In this document: positions 1 to 6,433 of the stretch, piece after piece
Layout of the letters: each line of letters begins with the position of its first letter
Numbering within the stretch: position 1 is the stretch's first letter
Origin: Prolixibacteraceae bacterium
GTDB lineage: Bacteria > Bacteroidota > Bacteroidia > Bacteroidales > Prolixibacteraceae
NCBI GenBank assembly: GCA_019459485.1
Contig: JAIBEZ010000048.1
Coordinates: 1 to 40,177, forward strand
Length of the DNA: 40,177 bases
Direction: 5' to 3'
Notes under the pieces: generated by a model
Database searches by the model: none
The model's input: the letters and a program-made list of their open reading frames with translations, nothing else
What the model was told of the DNA's origin: nothing
Translations under genes and position numbers: made by a program

Positions 1-404
1 GTCCATCCTGAAAGCGACCCGTTTGCATTCGGTTCACTTCCGGGGGTGAGCAGACTCCTGAATTGTTCGAGCAAACGGTTTCGGAGCAGGTTGCCGGAAC
101 CATAAATTGCGGTAGAGTCCTGATGAACAACCATCGCCATAAAATAAATGGCCTTTGCCTGGTTCATCGGGGCGTTTTGCAGGTCGTCTTTAAAATCAAG
201 AAGCTCTTCTTTCGCGGCTACCTCAATAACTTCTTGCCTGAAATTTGAAGCCAATGCCGGTGTTGTGCAAATGCCCGCACACAGCAGAAATGCGGTTGCA
301 ATTTTTACTTTACCGGAGAACAGCCATTCTTCCTGCAATTTCAACCATAACGAAAGTTTACCGCGACATTTCCACATTTTAACGAGTTTATCTTGTTTTT
401 TCAT
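1..404 (-). CDS. N-terminal part of an unrecognised exported protein (cut by window edge)
   Basis: The frame is open from an ATG at 404 to the window edge, giving 134 residues of a longer protein. I do not recognise the family. A basic, Trp-rich stretch of about 36 residues precedes a hydrophobic segment (KIATAFLLCAGICTTPALA), so it may have an extended signal peptide or a signal anchor. The rest of what is visible is soluble and helical-looking. The ATG lies only 3 nt after the stop of the GH99-like gene upstream, in the same frame, so the two are almost certainly co-transcribed and translationally coupled. The context suggests a third component of the same small glycan-related operon; that is inference. 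A later start, closer to the hydrophobic segment, is possible, but none with a better leader is evident. Confidence 0.7.
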   Translation of the reverse strand, partial: MKKQDKLVKMWKCRGKLSLWLKLQEEWLFSGKVKIATAFLLCAGICTTPALASNFRQEVIEVAAKEELLDFKDDLQNAPMNQAKAIYFMAMVVHQDSTAIYGSGNLLRNRLLEQFRSLLTPGSEPNANGSLSGW

Positions 405-407
405 CAA

Positions 408-1541
408 TCAATTCCTGAAAATAACCTTCCGGATCGCCTTCAAATACTCGCCTTTGGGATCGTCTTTACAAGGCACCAGCCAGCCGCCTTCGCCAATTTC
501 GTTCCAGGCATAGATTAATCCGAGCTTATCTTTTGTGGCTTGCTCCGGATGGGCGTCCATCCAATCAGCCATTTTTTTGATGTATTGCTCCAGTTCTTGG
601 GGTGTTCCCCTGTCGAAATGAACCGAAACAGCCGATCCTTTTCCAAATCCTTCGCCATTTTTGGCTTCCCACGGACGGCGGTCCCATCCGGCGGTTGCTA
701 CGGGGATGTATGGCATTCCGTTGCTTTGTCTCTTTTCCCAAACCGAAATATTCCAGTCGGCCAGCAGTTTAAAAGGGTATATTTCTTCCAGAGATAGCCC
801 TTCTTTGGGTTTGGTATTGTATAAGGTAAGTGCCTCGTAGCCATTATCAGGGGCTGAATTTCCGCAGGCGGTAACCATCACCCCTGGAAATCCGGCTTTG
901 CGAGCCGCGTCCTGAAGATATGCTAAACCTTCTTTGTCAGATCCGCCTGGCAGAAAAATCATAACAACCGGTTTGCCTTCCGATTTGAGGTAACGGGGAT
1001 GCTTAAAATAATTTTCGATCCAGTAATCAGCGGCCTGTTTCCAGGCATCCGTTCCAACAATTTCAGCTCCGGCGTGATTGGCGATGAGCAGGCAATATTC
1101 CATCAATTGGTTGTTACGGGCTTTCATAAACAAGTTCATTGGCAAATGTTTGGAATCTGCTTCAATGGCTTTCGGATTGATCGGGCCTTTGTTATCACGC
1201 CAGTACCAGCAAAATGAGAAATAACTGATCCCGTTATCGGAGGCAAGTTTGATCTGCCGTTCCATCAGTTCCTGTGTATCGTCGCGCCAGCCCCAGATTG
1301 GGGTGCGCCCCGAAAATTCGGTGGCCAGTTTTTTGGTGAAATGGGTAGGCATTCCTTTGGCCCACGCGTTTTCGGGAGTGCCGTCATCGTATGGGCATTT
1401 CCCGGCCCATCCGGCAAAATAGTATGCGCCAAGCTTCATCCGGGGAGTTTTTTTTGCTGAAACCTCAGAATGACAAATGTTCAGTATCAAAAAGTAAAAT
1501 AAAAATACAATCGGCCAATGCAAAAGTTTTTTCATGGTCAT
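408..1541 (-). CDS. Secreted GH99-like / WbsX-type (GH71/GH99 clan-like) protein
   Basis: This 377-residue protein begins with an SPI-like signal (KKLLHWPIVFLFYFLILNICHS). Its mature part opens with LGAYYFAGWAGKCPYD, followed by a Trp-rich region ending in SYFSFCWYW and, near the C-terminus, LIYAWNEIGEGGWLVP. That layout (an N-terminal YY-F-GW motif, a barrel strand ending in FCWYW, a C-terminal AWNE-GEG motif) is the one seen in the glycosyltransferase-WbsX/GH99-like family, predicted TIM-barrel glycoside hydrolases that include endo-mannosidase-like enzymes. The substrate cannot be read from sequence. Two in-frame starts lie 6 nt apart (1541 and 1535); the second (MKKLL) gives a more usual signal peptide. 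It sits between the DUF1735 lipoprotein and the partial gene, in one minus-strand operon. Confidence 0.75.
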   Translation of the reverse strand: MTMKKLLHWPIVFLFYFLILNICHSEVSAKKTPRMKLGAYYFAGWAGKCPYDDGTPENAWAKGMPTHFTKKLATEFSGRTPIWGWRDDTQELMERQIKLASDNGISYFSFCWYWRDNKGPINPKAIEADSKHLPMNLFMKARNNQLMEYCLLIANHAGAEIVGTDAWKQAADYWIENYFKHPRYLKSEGKPVVMIFLPGGSDKEGLAYLQDAARKAGFPGVMVTACGNSAPDNGYEALTLYNTKPKEGLSLEEIYPFKLLADWNISVWEKRQSNGMPYIPVATAGWDRRPWEAKNGEGFGKGSAVSVHFDRGTPQELEQYIKKMADWMDAHPEQATKDKLGLIYAWNEIGEGGWLVPCKDDPKGEYLKAIRKVIFRN

Positions 1542-1591
1542 TCTGTTTAGTTGGTTTAGGATGGTTTCGTTCCGGGGATGTATAATCGGAA

Positions 1592-1700
1592 GCAGCCTCG
1601 CGAACTAAATTTGGAAAAACAACGAGGCTGCCCCGAAAGCATCAAATGCACATTATGAAACAAAGCCACGAAGGCGCAAAGCAAACTGTTCGCGCCCTCG
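1592..1700 (-). terminator. Two stem-loops between the DUF1735 gene and the GH99-like gene
   Basis: A perfect 9-bp stem, GCAGCCTCG (1592-1600) with CGAGGCTGC (1623-1631), lies 50 nt upstream of the GH99-like start. A second stem, CGAaGGCGC (1669-1677) with GCGCCcTCG (1692-1700), has one mismatch. Neither has a clear U-run in the minus direction, so they may be partial terminators, mRNA-stabilising structures or a repeat element rather than strong intrinsic terminators. The segment around 1664-1710 has the low-complexity look of an interspersed repeat. Confidence 0.45.
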
Positions 1701-1739
1701 TTTCTTCGTATTTAATACTTCGATTCAGTTGACAGGTTG

Positions 1740-2759
1740 CTAGAAAACAACCGGCTTGTAAACTTCCATTACCACGGCACGGTCGCGGATAACCAGTGTG
1801 TCGGTTGCGGAATACGTTTTACCATTGCTGGTAAACTGGTAGTTTAAATGTATAGCATCGCGTTTTTTATCTCCCCAGGTATCAGCATCGTCCGCAAATT
1901 TTCCGGTTCCGTTAATGGTAAACGCCGATCCTGTATTTTCTTTCACGGTGCAATTTCCGTTGTCATCAAATGTCAGCAACATGTTCAGCGCTCCGGACAG
2001 CGATGTAGAACGAACCGTTCCCGACACAGACACCTGTTTGCGGGCGGTGGTCACCAAACTCCAAACCTCGTCGTTCACCACATATTGCTTGCGGTAAACA
2101 TTAGTTTCCAGAACCGCGTTGCTGGCATCTTTCACCACACTTACTCCCCGATGCAGGTATTTCCCGTGGTAAGGATTGATAAACTTCACGGCAAACATGG
2201 TAAAATTCTTGGGTGTAACGTCCCAATGGCCAACGACTCTCGGATCGGGATTTGACCTTGTAGTTCTGCCTTGCAGAAGAGTGTCGACATCAGCCGAACC
2301 CGACAAGCGAACCGGGATTACATAGGTGTTTTTGATGGCCAAAGGATCGTTAAAAAATGCTTCATTCAACTGAACTTCGATATTCCCATTTACTGCTCCT
2401 GCCGGGATCGTCAGTTTGTTGGTCGAACTCAGCGTATAGTACGATGACGGCATCAAACGAACGGTATCCTTTGTTGATTCGAACAATACGTTGTTGCAAA
2501 GGCTGGGCGCTACTTCAATGTCGAATACCCGGTCTTTCGTGTTTTCGTACACTCCGCCCATTGCTGCCGATATCAGGAATTTATGGTTGTTGTCGTTCGT
2601 ATTGTCGTAGATATAATCGCCCAACACCAATATCCTGACAGGATGTTGGTAAGGGAAATAACCTGAGGTATAATCGAAATCGTCGAACTCGTTTTCCTGG
2701 TTTTCGCAAGCCATTAGTCCGGCGAACAGTGCTAGTGTTAAGTTAGTTTTGATATGACG
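1740..2759 (-). CDS. DUF1735/DUF5627-type PUL lipoprotein, 5' end disrupted by the IS
   Basis: The first ATG in frame is at 2714 (324 codons), but the reading frame upstream still encodes a typical lipoprotein signal: RHIKTNLTLALFAGLMAC at 2759-2706, with lipobox GLMAC. The true start must therefore lie upstream and has been separated by the IS. No ATG, GTG or TTG occurs in frame before a stop at 2811-2813. The body matches the DUF1735 (BT_3987-like N-terminal) layout, followed by a region with NFTMFAVKFINPYHGKYLHRG, which I take as DUF5627. Proteins of this kind are surface glycan-binding lipoproteins encoded in polysaccharide utilisation loci. Without the signal peptide, the product from 2714 would stay in the cytoplasm, so the gene is probably non-functional as it stands. 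No SusC/SusD neighbour is visible. Confidence 0.75.
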   Translation of the reverse strand, partial: RHIKTNLTLALFAGLMACENQENEFDDFDYTSGYFPYQHPVRILVLGDYIYDNTNDNNHKFLISAAMGGVYENTKDRVFDIEVAPSLCNNVLFESTKDTVRLMPSSYYTLSSTNKLTIPAGAVNGNIEVQLNEAFFNDPLAIKNTYVIPVRLSGSADVDTLLQGRTTRSNPDPRVVGHWDVTPKNFTMFAVKFINPYHGKYLHRGVSVVKDASNAVLETNVYRKQYVVNDEVWSLVTTARKQVSVSGTVRSTSLSGALNMLLTFDDNGNCTVKENTGSAFTINGTGKFADDADTWGDKKRDAIHLNYQFTSNGKTYSATDTLVIRDRAVVMEVYKPVVF

Positions 2760-2789
2760 GTTTAATTGTGTAGCTTTGCTAGAAAAACT

Positions 2790-3254
2790 ATGGTACTTTA
2801 CACAATCAAACTAAGCAAATCTGAGATTGAAGATCTTGATAAAGTAATAAGCAAAGGGAGCCATTCCTCACAAGCCTATCGCGCAGCGTATATTTTATTG
2901 AATTGTGACAAAGGCAAATTTTCAACAAATGCTGACATTAAGAATTCGGATATCTGTAAGATATTGCGAATTGGGGAGCGGACCATTGACCGGGTCAAGA
3001 AAAAGTTCATTGAAGAAGGTTTTGAAAGTGTGCTGGAACGACGGGCATCGCCCCAAAATTATACCAAAAAGGTAGATGGCGATATTGAAGCAAAATTGGT
3101 AACCCTCTGCTGCAGTGAGCCTCCCAAAGGGTTTGCAAAATGGTCGCTAAGGCTCTTGGCCGACAAGATGGTAGAATTCAAATATGTTGACTATATCTCT
3201 CATGTGACAGTGAGAGAGGTTCTAAAAAAAACGAACTTAAGCCTTGGAAAGTAA
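2790..3254 (+). CDS. IS630-family transposase, N-terminal ORF (helix-turn-helix part)
   Basis: This ORF gives 154 residues from the ATG at 2790 (MVLYTIKLSKSEIEDL). It carries the helix-turn-helix region typical of IS630 transposases: a helical N-terminus, then SDICKILRIGERTIDRVKKK. It ends just after the family segment that normally continues into the catalytic half. An earlier TTG at 2766 is in frame but falls inside the presumed terminal repeat and is unlikely. At 3224-3231 there is a run of eight A residues; a -1 slip there joins this ORF to the catalytic half and reads VLKKNELKPWKVKGW across the junction. Confidence 0.8.
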   Translation: MVLYTIKLSKSEIEDLDKVISKGSHSSQAYRAAYILLNCDKGKFSTNADIKNSDICKILRIGERTIDRVKKKFIEEGFESVLERRASPQNYTKKVDGDIEAKLVTLCCSEPPKGFAKWSLRLLADKMVEFKYVDYISHVTVREVLKKTNLSLGK

Positions 3255-3925
3255 AAGGATGGGTTATCCCGCCGGAACAAAGCAGTGAATTTGTTGCCAA
3301 CATGGAACATGTGCTGGACATATACAAGCTGCCTTACGATGAAAATTATCCGGTTGTTTGTATGGACGAGTCGCCCAAACAGTTGATCGAAGAAGTTGCA
3401 TCGACTCCCATCAAGCCTGGTCAGGAAGCCCGGCTTGATTATGAATATATCAGACATGGGATGGTCAATGTTTTTATGGCAAATGAACCGTTAAAGGGCA
3501 AAAGGTTAGTTGAGGTCACGGAATACAAAACAAAAAAAGACTGGGCAAGATTTATGAAGCGGATAGCTGATGAAATGTACCCAATGGCAAAAAAGATAAA
3601 ACTGGTCATGGATAATTTCAAGACACACAATGCCTCTGCTTTCTACGAAACATTTTTGCCGGAAGAAGCAAAACGACTGTGTGACAGATTTGAATTCATC
3701 TTTACCCCAAAGCATGGGAGTTGGTTAAATATGGCAGAAATCGAATTGCATGTACTCAATGGGCAGTGTTTAAACCGACATATTCCAACAATAAAGAAAA
3801 TATCATCAGAAATAAAAGCATGGGAAAATCACAGGAACAATAAAACTGCCAGAATCAAGTGGCAGTTTACAAACGACCAAGCACGGATAAAACTGAAAAG
3901 ACTTTATCCGTCAATTTTAAATTAA
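3230..3925 (+). CDS. IS630-family transposase, catalytic (DDE) half
   Basis: This frame continues the transposase after a -1 shift at the A8 run and has no start of its own before an ATG at 3302. It shows the three acidic positions expected of an IS630/Tc1-like DDE domain: D in VVCMDESPK, D in KLVMDNFKTH, and E in NMAEIELHVL. It ends in YPSILN next to the right end of the element. The fused product would be about 378 residues, a normal length for the family, so the split is more likely programmed frameshifting than decay. A single-base deletion, which would also produce this arrangement, cannot be excluded from one copy. Confidence 0.78.
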   Translation, partial: NELKPWKVKGWVIPPEQSSEFVANMEHVLDIYKLPYDENYPVVCMDESPKQLIEEVASTPIKPGQEARLDYEYIRHGMVNVFMANEPLKGKRLVEVTEYKTKKDWARFMKRIADEMYPMAKKIKLVMDNFKTHNASAFYETFLPEEAKRLCDRFEFIFTPKHGSWLNMAEIELHVLNGQCLNRHIPTIKKISSEIKAWENHRNNKTARIKWQFTNDQARIKLKRLYPSILN

Positions 3926-3938
3926 CACAACAGTAGTT

Positions 3939-4035
3939 TCAAGTTTCAGGTTTCAAGTTCCAAATTGCTGTGATTCGAAGTCGTTCACGCCCTGAAAGGG
4001 CAATATAATCTAGCCCGGGGCAACGCCCCGGGTAA
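3939..4035. repeat. Interspersed repeat with two hairpins between the IS and lpdA
   Basis: Next to the IS is a string of degenerate GTTTCAAG/GTTTCAG units (3936-3962). It is followed by a short stem GCCCT-gaa-AGGGC (3989-4001) and a perfect 8-bp stem CCCGGGGC-aac-GCCCCGGG (4014-4032). From memory, this pair of hairpins recurs between genes in Marinilabiliales-type genomes; I cannot confirm copy number here. The rest of the gap to 4208 holds no gene and should contain the promoter of lpdA and, before the IS arrived, that of the minus-strand operon. Confidence 0.55.
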
Positions 4036-4208
4036 ATATGAAAAGATAGAAGTCGTCCGCGAGAAAGGTTGAAAAAAGAGATTTTCCAATTTCGGACGAA
4101 ATGGAACAAACGAAAAATAAGACAGAAAATAACCAATATTGAATAACCAATGTCCAATATCCAACTTACTTCATCGGAGGTTTGGAGGGGCTTTTTTAAT
4201 CAGGACTT

Positions 4209-5564
4209 ATGAAAATATACGATTTAGCAATTATAGGCGGAGGTCCGGCGGGTTATGTGGCCGCCGAACGCGCCGGTGCAAAAGGCAAGAGCGTGCTGAT
4301 TTTCGACATGCGTTCGCTGGGCGGTGTTTGCCTGAACGAAGGTTGCATCCCAACCAAAACGCTTCTGAATTCGGCCAAGGTGCTTGAATACGCTGAAGAA
4401 GCAGGTAAATACGGAATCAACGTTGAAAACATTTCCGTTGATTTCAAAAAGATCATGCTCCGCAAAGACAAGGTGGTTCGCAAGTTGGTGGCCGGAATTG
4501 GCGCCAAAATGAAACATGCCAAAGCTGATGTGGTGATGGCTAAAGCAACCATTAAGGAAAAACGTGGAGAAGTAATTACCATCGAAGCTGATGGTCAGGA
4601 TTATCAGGCCAATCGTTTGTTGGTTTGCTCCGGATCGGAAGCCGCTGTTCCACCCATTACGGGATTGGATGTTTCGCAAATCATGACCAACCGCGAAATT
4701 CTTCAGTTGAAAGAAAAGCCTGAAAGCCTCGTCATTATTGGCGGTGGAGTGATCGGAACCGAATTTGCCGATTTCTTTAATGCGATGGGAACCAAGGTAA
4801 CTGTCATCGAAATGCTTCCGGAGATTTTAACCGGGGTTGATGAGGAAATTGCAGCCTTCCTCCGGAAAGAGTTTGTGAAGAAAGGCGTCGAATTCCACCT
4901 GAATGCCCGTGTGACCAAACTCAACGGCAAAGAAGTGGTGTTCGAAAAAGACGGTCTGGAAATGAAAATTACCGGAGAACAAGTTTTGCTTTCAGTTGGC
5001 CGCAAAGTAAATGTTGCCGGAATAGGTTTGGAAAACATTGGAGTGGAATTTACGCCAAAAGGCGTAAAAATCGATCAGAATTGTCGCACCAACGTGCCAA
5101 ATGTATATGCTGCCGGCGACATCACTGGATTCTCATTGTTGGCACACACTGCCAGTCGCGAAGGAGAAGTTGCAGTTAACCACATGCTCGGTCGCAAAGA
5201 TGTGATGCGCTACGATGCTATCCCGGGCGTAGTTTATACTCATCCGGAGATTGCCGGAGTTGGCTTAACCGAAACTGCTGCGAAAGAAAAAGGCATTGAA
5301 GTGGAAGTAAAACAACTGCCAATGGCCTATGCCGGACGGTTTGTTGCCGAAAATGAAGGCAAAGATGGTTTCTGCAAAGTGATTGTCGGCAAAAAGTACC
5401 GCGAAATTCTCGGAATCCATATGGTCGGCGGAGCTTGTTCTGAAATGATCTGGGGCGCCTGTGCCATCATCGAAGCGCAATTGCGCGTTCAGGATGTGGA
5501 AGAAATCGTTTTCCCGCACCCGACAGTGAGTGAGATTATTAAGGAAACCATTTTTCAGTTCTGA
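4209..5564 (+). CDS. lpdA: Dihydrolipoyl dehydrogenase (E3)
   Basis: A 451-residue flavoprotein disulfide reductase that reoxidises the dihydrolipoyl group of 2-oxoacid dehydrogenase complexes (or glycine cleavage) using NAD, in the cytoplasm. Visible features in order are the FAD-binding GGGPAG loop (residues 10-15), the redox-active disulfide GGVCLNEGCIPTK (C41 and C46), the NAD-binding GGGVIGTE (178-185), the second FAD motif AAGDIT (D304), and the C-terminal active-site pair HPTVSE (H437, E442). Length and motifs are complete for the family. The fused E1 gene lies downstream on the same strand, separated by a repeat-flanked small gene, so the two probably serve the same complex. AGGA 6-9 nt before the ATG is a modest ribosome binding site. 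Confidence 0.95.
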   Translation: MKIYDLAIIGGGPAGYVAAERAGAKGKSVLIFDMRSLGGVCLNEGCIPTKTLLNSAKVLEYAEEAGKYGINVENISVDFKKIMLRKDKVVRKLVAGIGAKMKHAKADVVMAKATIKEKRGEVITIEADGQDYQANRLLVCSGSEAAVPPITGLDVSQIMTNREILQLKEKPESLVIIGGGVIGTEFADFFNAMGTKVTVIEMLPEILTGVDEEIAAFLRKEFVKKGVEFHLNARVTKLNGKEVVFEKDGLEMKITGEQVLLSVGRKVNVAGIGLENIGVEFTPKGVKIDQNCRTNVPNVYAAGDITGFSLLAHTASREGEVAVNHMLGRKDVMRYDAIPGVVYTHPEIAGVGLTETAAKEKGIEVEVKQLPMAYAGRFVAENEGKDGFCKVIVGKKYREILGIHMVGGACSEMIWGACAIIEAQLRVQDVEEIVFPHPTVSEIIKETIFQF

Positions 5565-5566
5565 AA

Positions 5567-5733
5567 TAGTTCAAAGTTTCATGTTCAAAGTTTAAAGTTC
5601 TCTGGAGTTTAAAGTTTCATGTTCAAAGTCTAAAGCTAAACCCCACGCAACGAATGGGGTTTGTTGGATCTTGAAAAGATGAGTTTGAAAGGAAGTCATC
5701 GCAACGAAAACTTTAAACCTTAGACTTTTAACC
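5567..5733. repeat. Repeat element A with inverted GTTTAAAGT arms
   Basis: Left arm: repeated units of the GTTTAAAGTTTCATGTTCAAAG type (5569-5634). Right arm: ACTTTAAACCTTAGACTTTTAAC (5710-5732), which is roughly the reverse complement of the left arm. The centre holds a perfect hairpin AAACCCCA-9 nt-TGGGGTTT (5638-5662). A related element lies after the next gene, so the small four-helix gene is bracketed by two copies. Confidence 0.6.
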
Positions 5734-5787
5734 TGATCATAGAAGATTAAAATATTTTAACAGAAGGTAACGAAATAAACTTAAGCT

Positions 5788-6177
5788 ATGGCAACAATCA
5801 GCAGATTTGAGGACATAAAGGCTTGGCAACAAGCAAGAGAACTTTGTAAACTTATTCATGGATTTACCTTAAAACCAACATTCTCGAAAGATTTTCGCTT
5901 GGTTGGGCAGATTAAAGGTTCTTCAGGTTCAATAATGGATAATATCGCTGAAGGCTTTGAGCGCAATGGAAATCGAGAATTCATTCAATTTTTATCAATA
6001 GCAAAAGGATCTTCTGGAGAAACACGCTCTCAATTATATCGGGCTCTCGATAATGAATACATTTCAAAGAAAGAATTTGATAAGGCATTTCAAATGACTG
6101 AGGAATCAAGCAAATTGATTAGTGGTTTTATGGAATATCTGAATCAATCCGAAATCAAAGGATCAAAATTCAAGTAA
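5788..6177 (+). CDS. Four-helix-bundle protein (TIGR02436 / S23 IVS-like)
   Basis: A 129-residue, wholly helical protein. FEDIKAWQQARELCKLIHGFT, SSGSIMDNIAEGFERNGNREFIQFLSIAKGSSGETRSQL and the terminal MEYLNQSE match the family named for proteins encoded in intervening sequences of 23S rRNA genes. That family also includes the Avd accessory proteins of diversity-generating retroelements. The function of the stand-alone bacterial members is unknown; a pentameric, nucleic-acid-binding helical bundle is the known structural theme. There is no reverse transcriptase or rRNA here. It sits between lpdA and the E1 gene on the same strand, with a related repeat element on each side, which suggests it entered as a cassette rather than belonging to the dehydrogenase pathway. 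Confidence 0.85.
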   Translation: MATISRFEDIKAWQQARELCKLIHGFTLKPTFSKDFRLVGQIKGSSGSIMDNIAEGFERNGNREFIQFLSIAKGSSGETRSQLYRALDNEYISKKEFDKAFQMTEESSKLISGFMEYLNQSEIKGSKFK

Positions 6178-6378
6178 ATAGTTCAACGTTTCATGTTCAA
6201 AGTTTTGAATAGTTTAAAGTTTGATGTTCAATGTTTAAAGTTAAGCGCACCCAAAAAATGAGGTTTATTCAATTAGTAAATGGATTCTGTTTACTAAGGG
6301 CTTTATGTGTCGAATTTACTGATGAAGAGAAAACTTCGATTGCCCAAACTTTAAACGTTAGACTTTAAACTTTTAACT
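6178..6378. repeat. Repeat element B with inverted GTTTAAAGT arms
   Basis: The left part (6181-6243) holds GTTCAACGTTTCATGTTCAAAG and GTTTAAAGTTTGATGTTC-type units. The right end (6346-6376) is CAAACTTTAAACGTTAGACTTTAAACTTTTAAC, again roughly the reverse complement of the left arm. The arms resemble those of the element at 5567-5733, but the roughly 100-nt centre does not. The element starts immediately after the stop of the four-helix gene. The 55 nt that follow, up to the E1 start, are A-rich and hold no gene. Confidence 0.6.
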
Positions 6379-6433
6379 CGCTCCTCAAAGAGCAAATCAA
6401 ATAACAACGAAAAACAAATTAAAACACATAGAG

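Larger units (their letters stand above)
2763..3935 (+). mobile_element. IS630-family insertion sequence
   Basis: A roughly 1.17-kb unit contains a two-frame IS630-type transposase and nothing else. The two ends share an inverted core (TTGTGT at about 2766-2771, ACACAA at about 3925-3930) and there is a TA at each proposed boundary (2763-2764 and 3934-3935), in keeping with the TA target used by this family. The terminal repeats are imperfect and offset by 2 nt, so the exact ends are uncertain. The element lies at the 5' end of the DUF1735 lipoprotein gene and separates that minus-strand operon from the region where its promoter should be. Confidence 0.7.

Noticed and set aside
2766-2789. TTG start giving the transposase eight more residues
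   Set aside because: It falls in the presumed IS terminal repeat; the ATG at 2790 gives the expected N-terminus.
3939-4157. 72-codon minus-strand frame reading through the repeat before lpdA
   Set aside because: It translates a palindromic intergenic repeat; such frames arise wherever that repeat occurs and show no protein features.
5788-6177. Four-helix protein as the Avd component of a diversity-generating retroelement
   Set aside because: No reverse transcriptase, no template/variable repeat pair and no target protein are present nearby.
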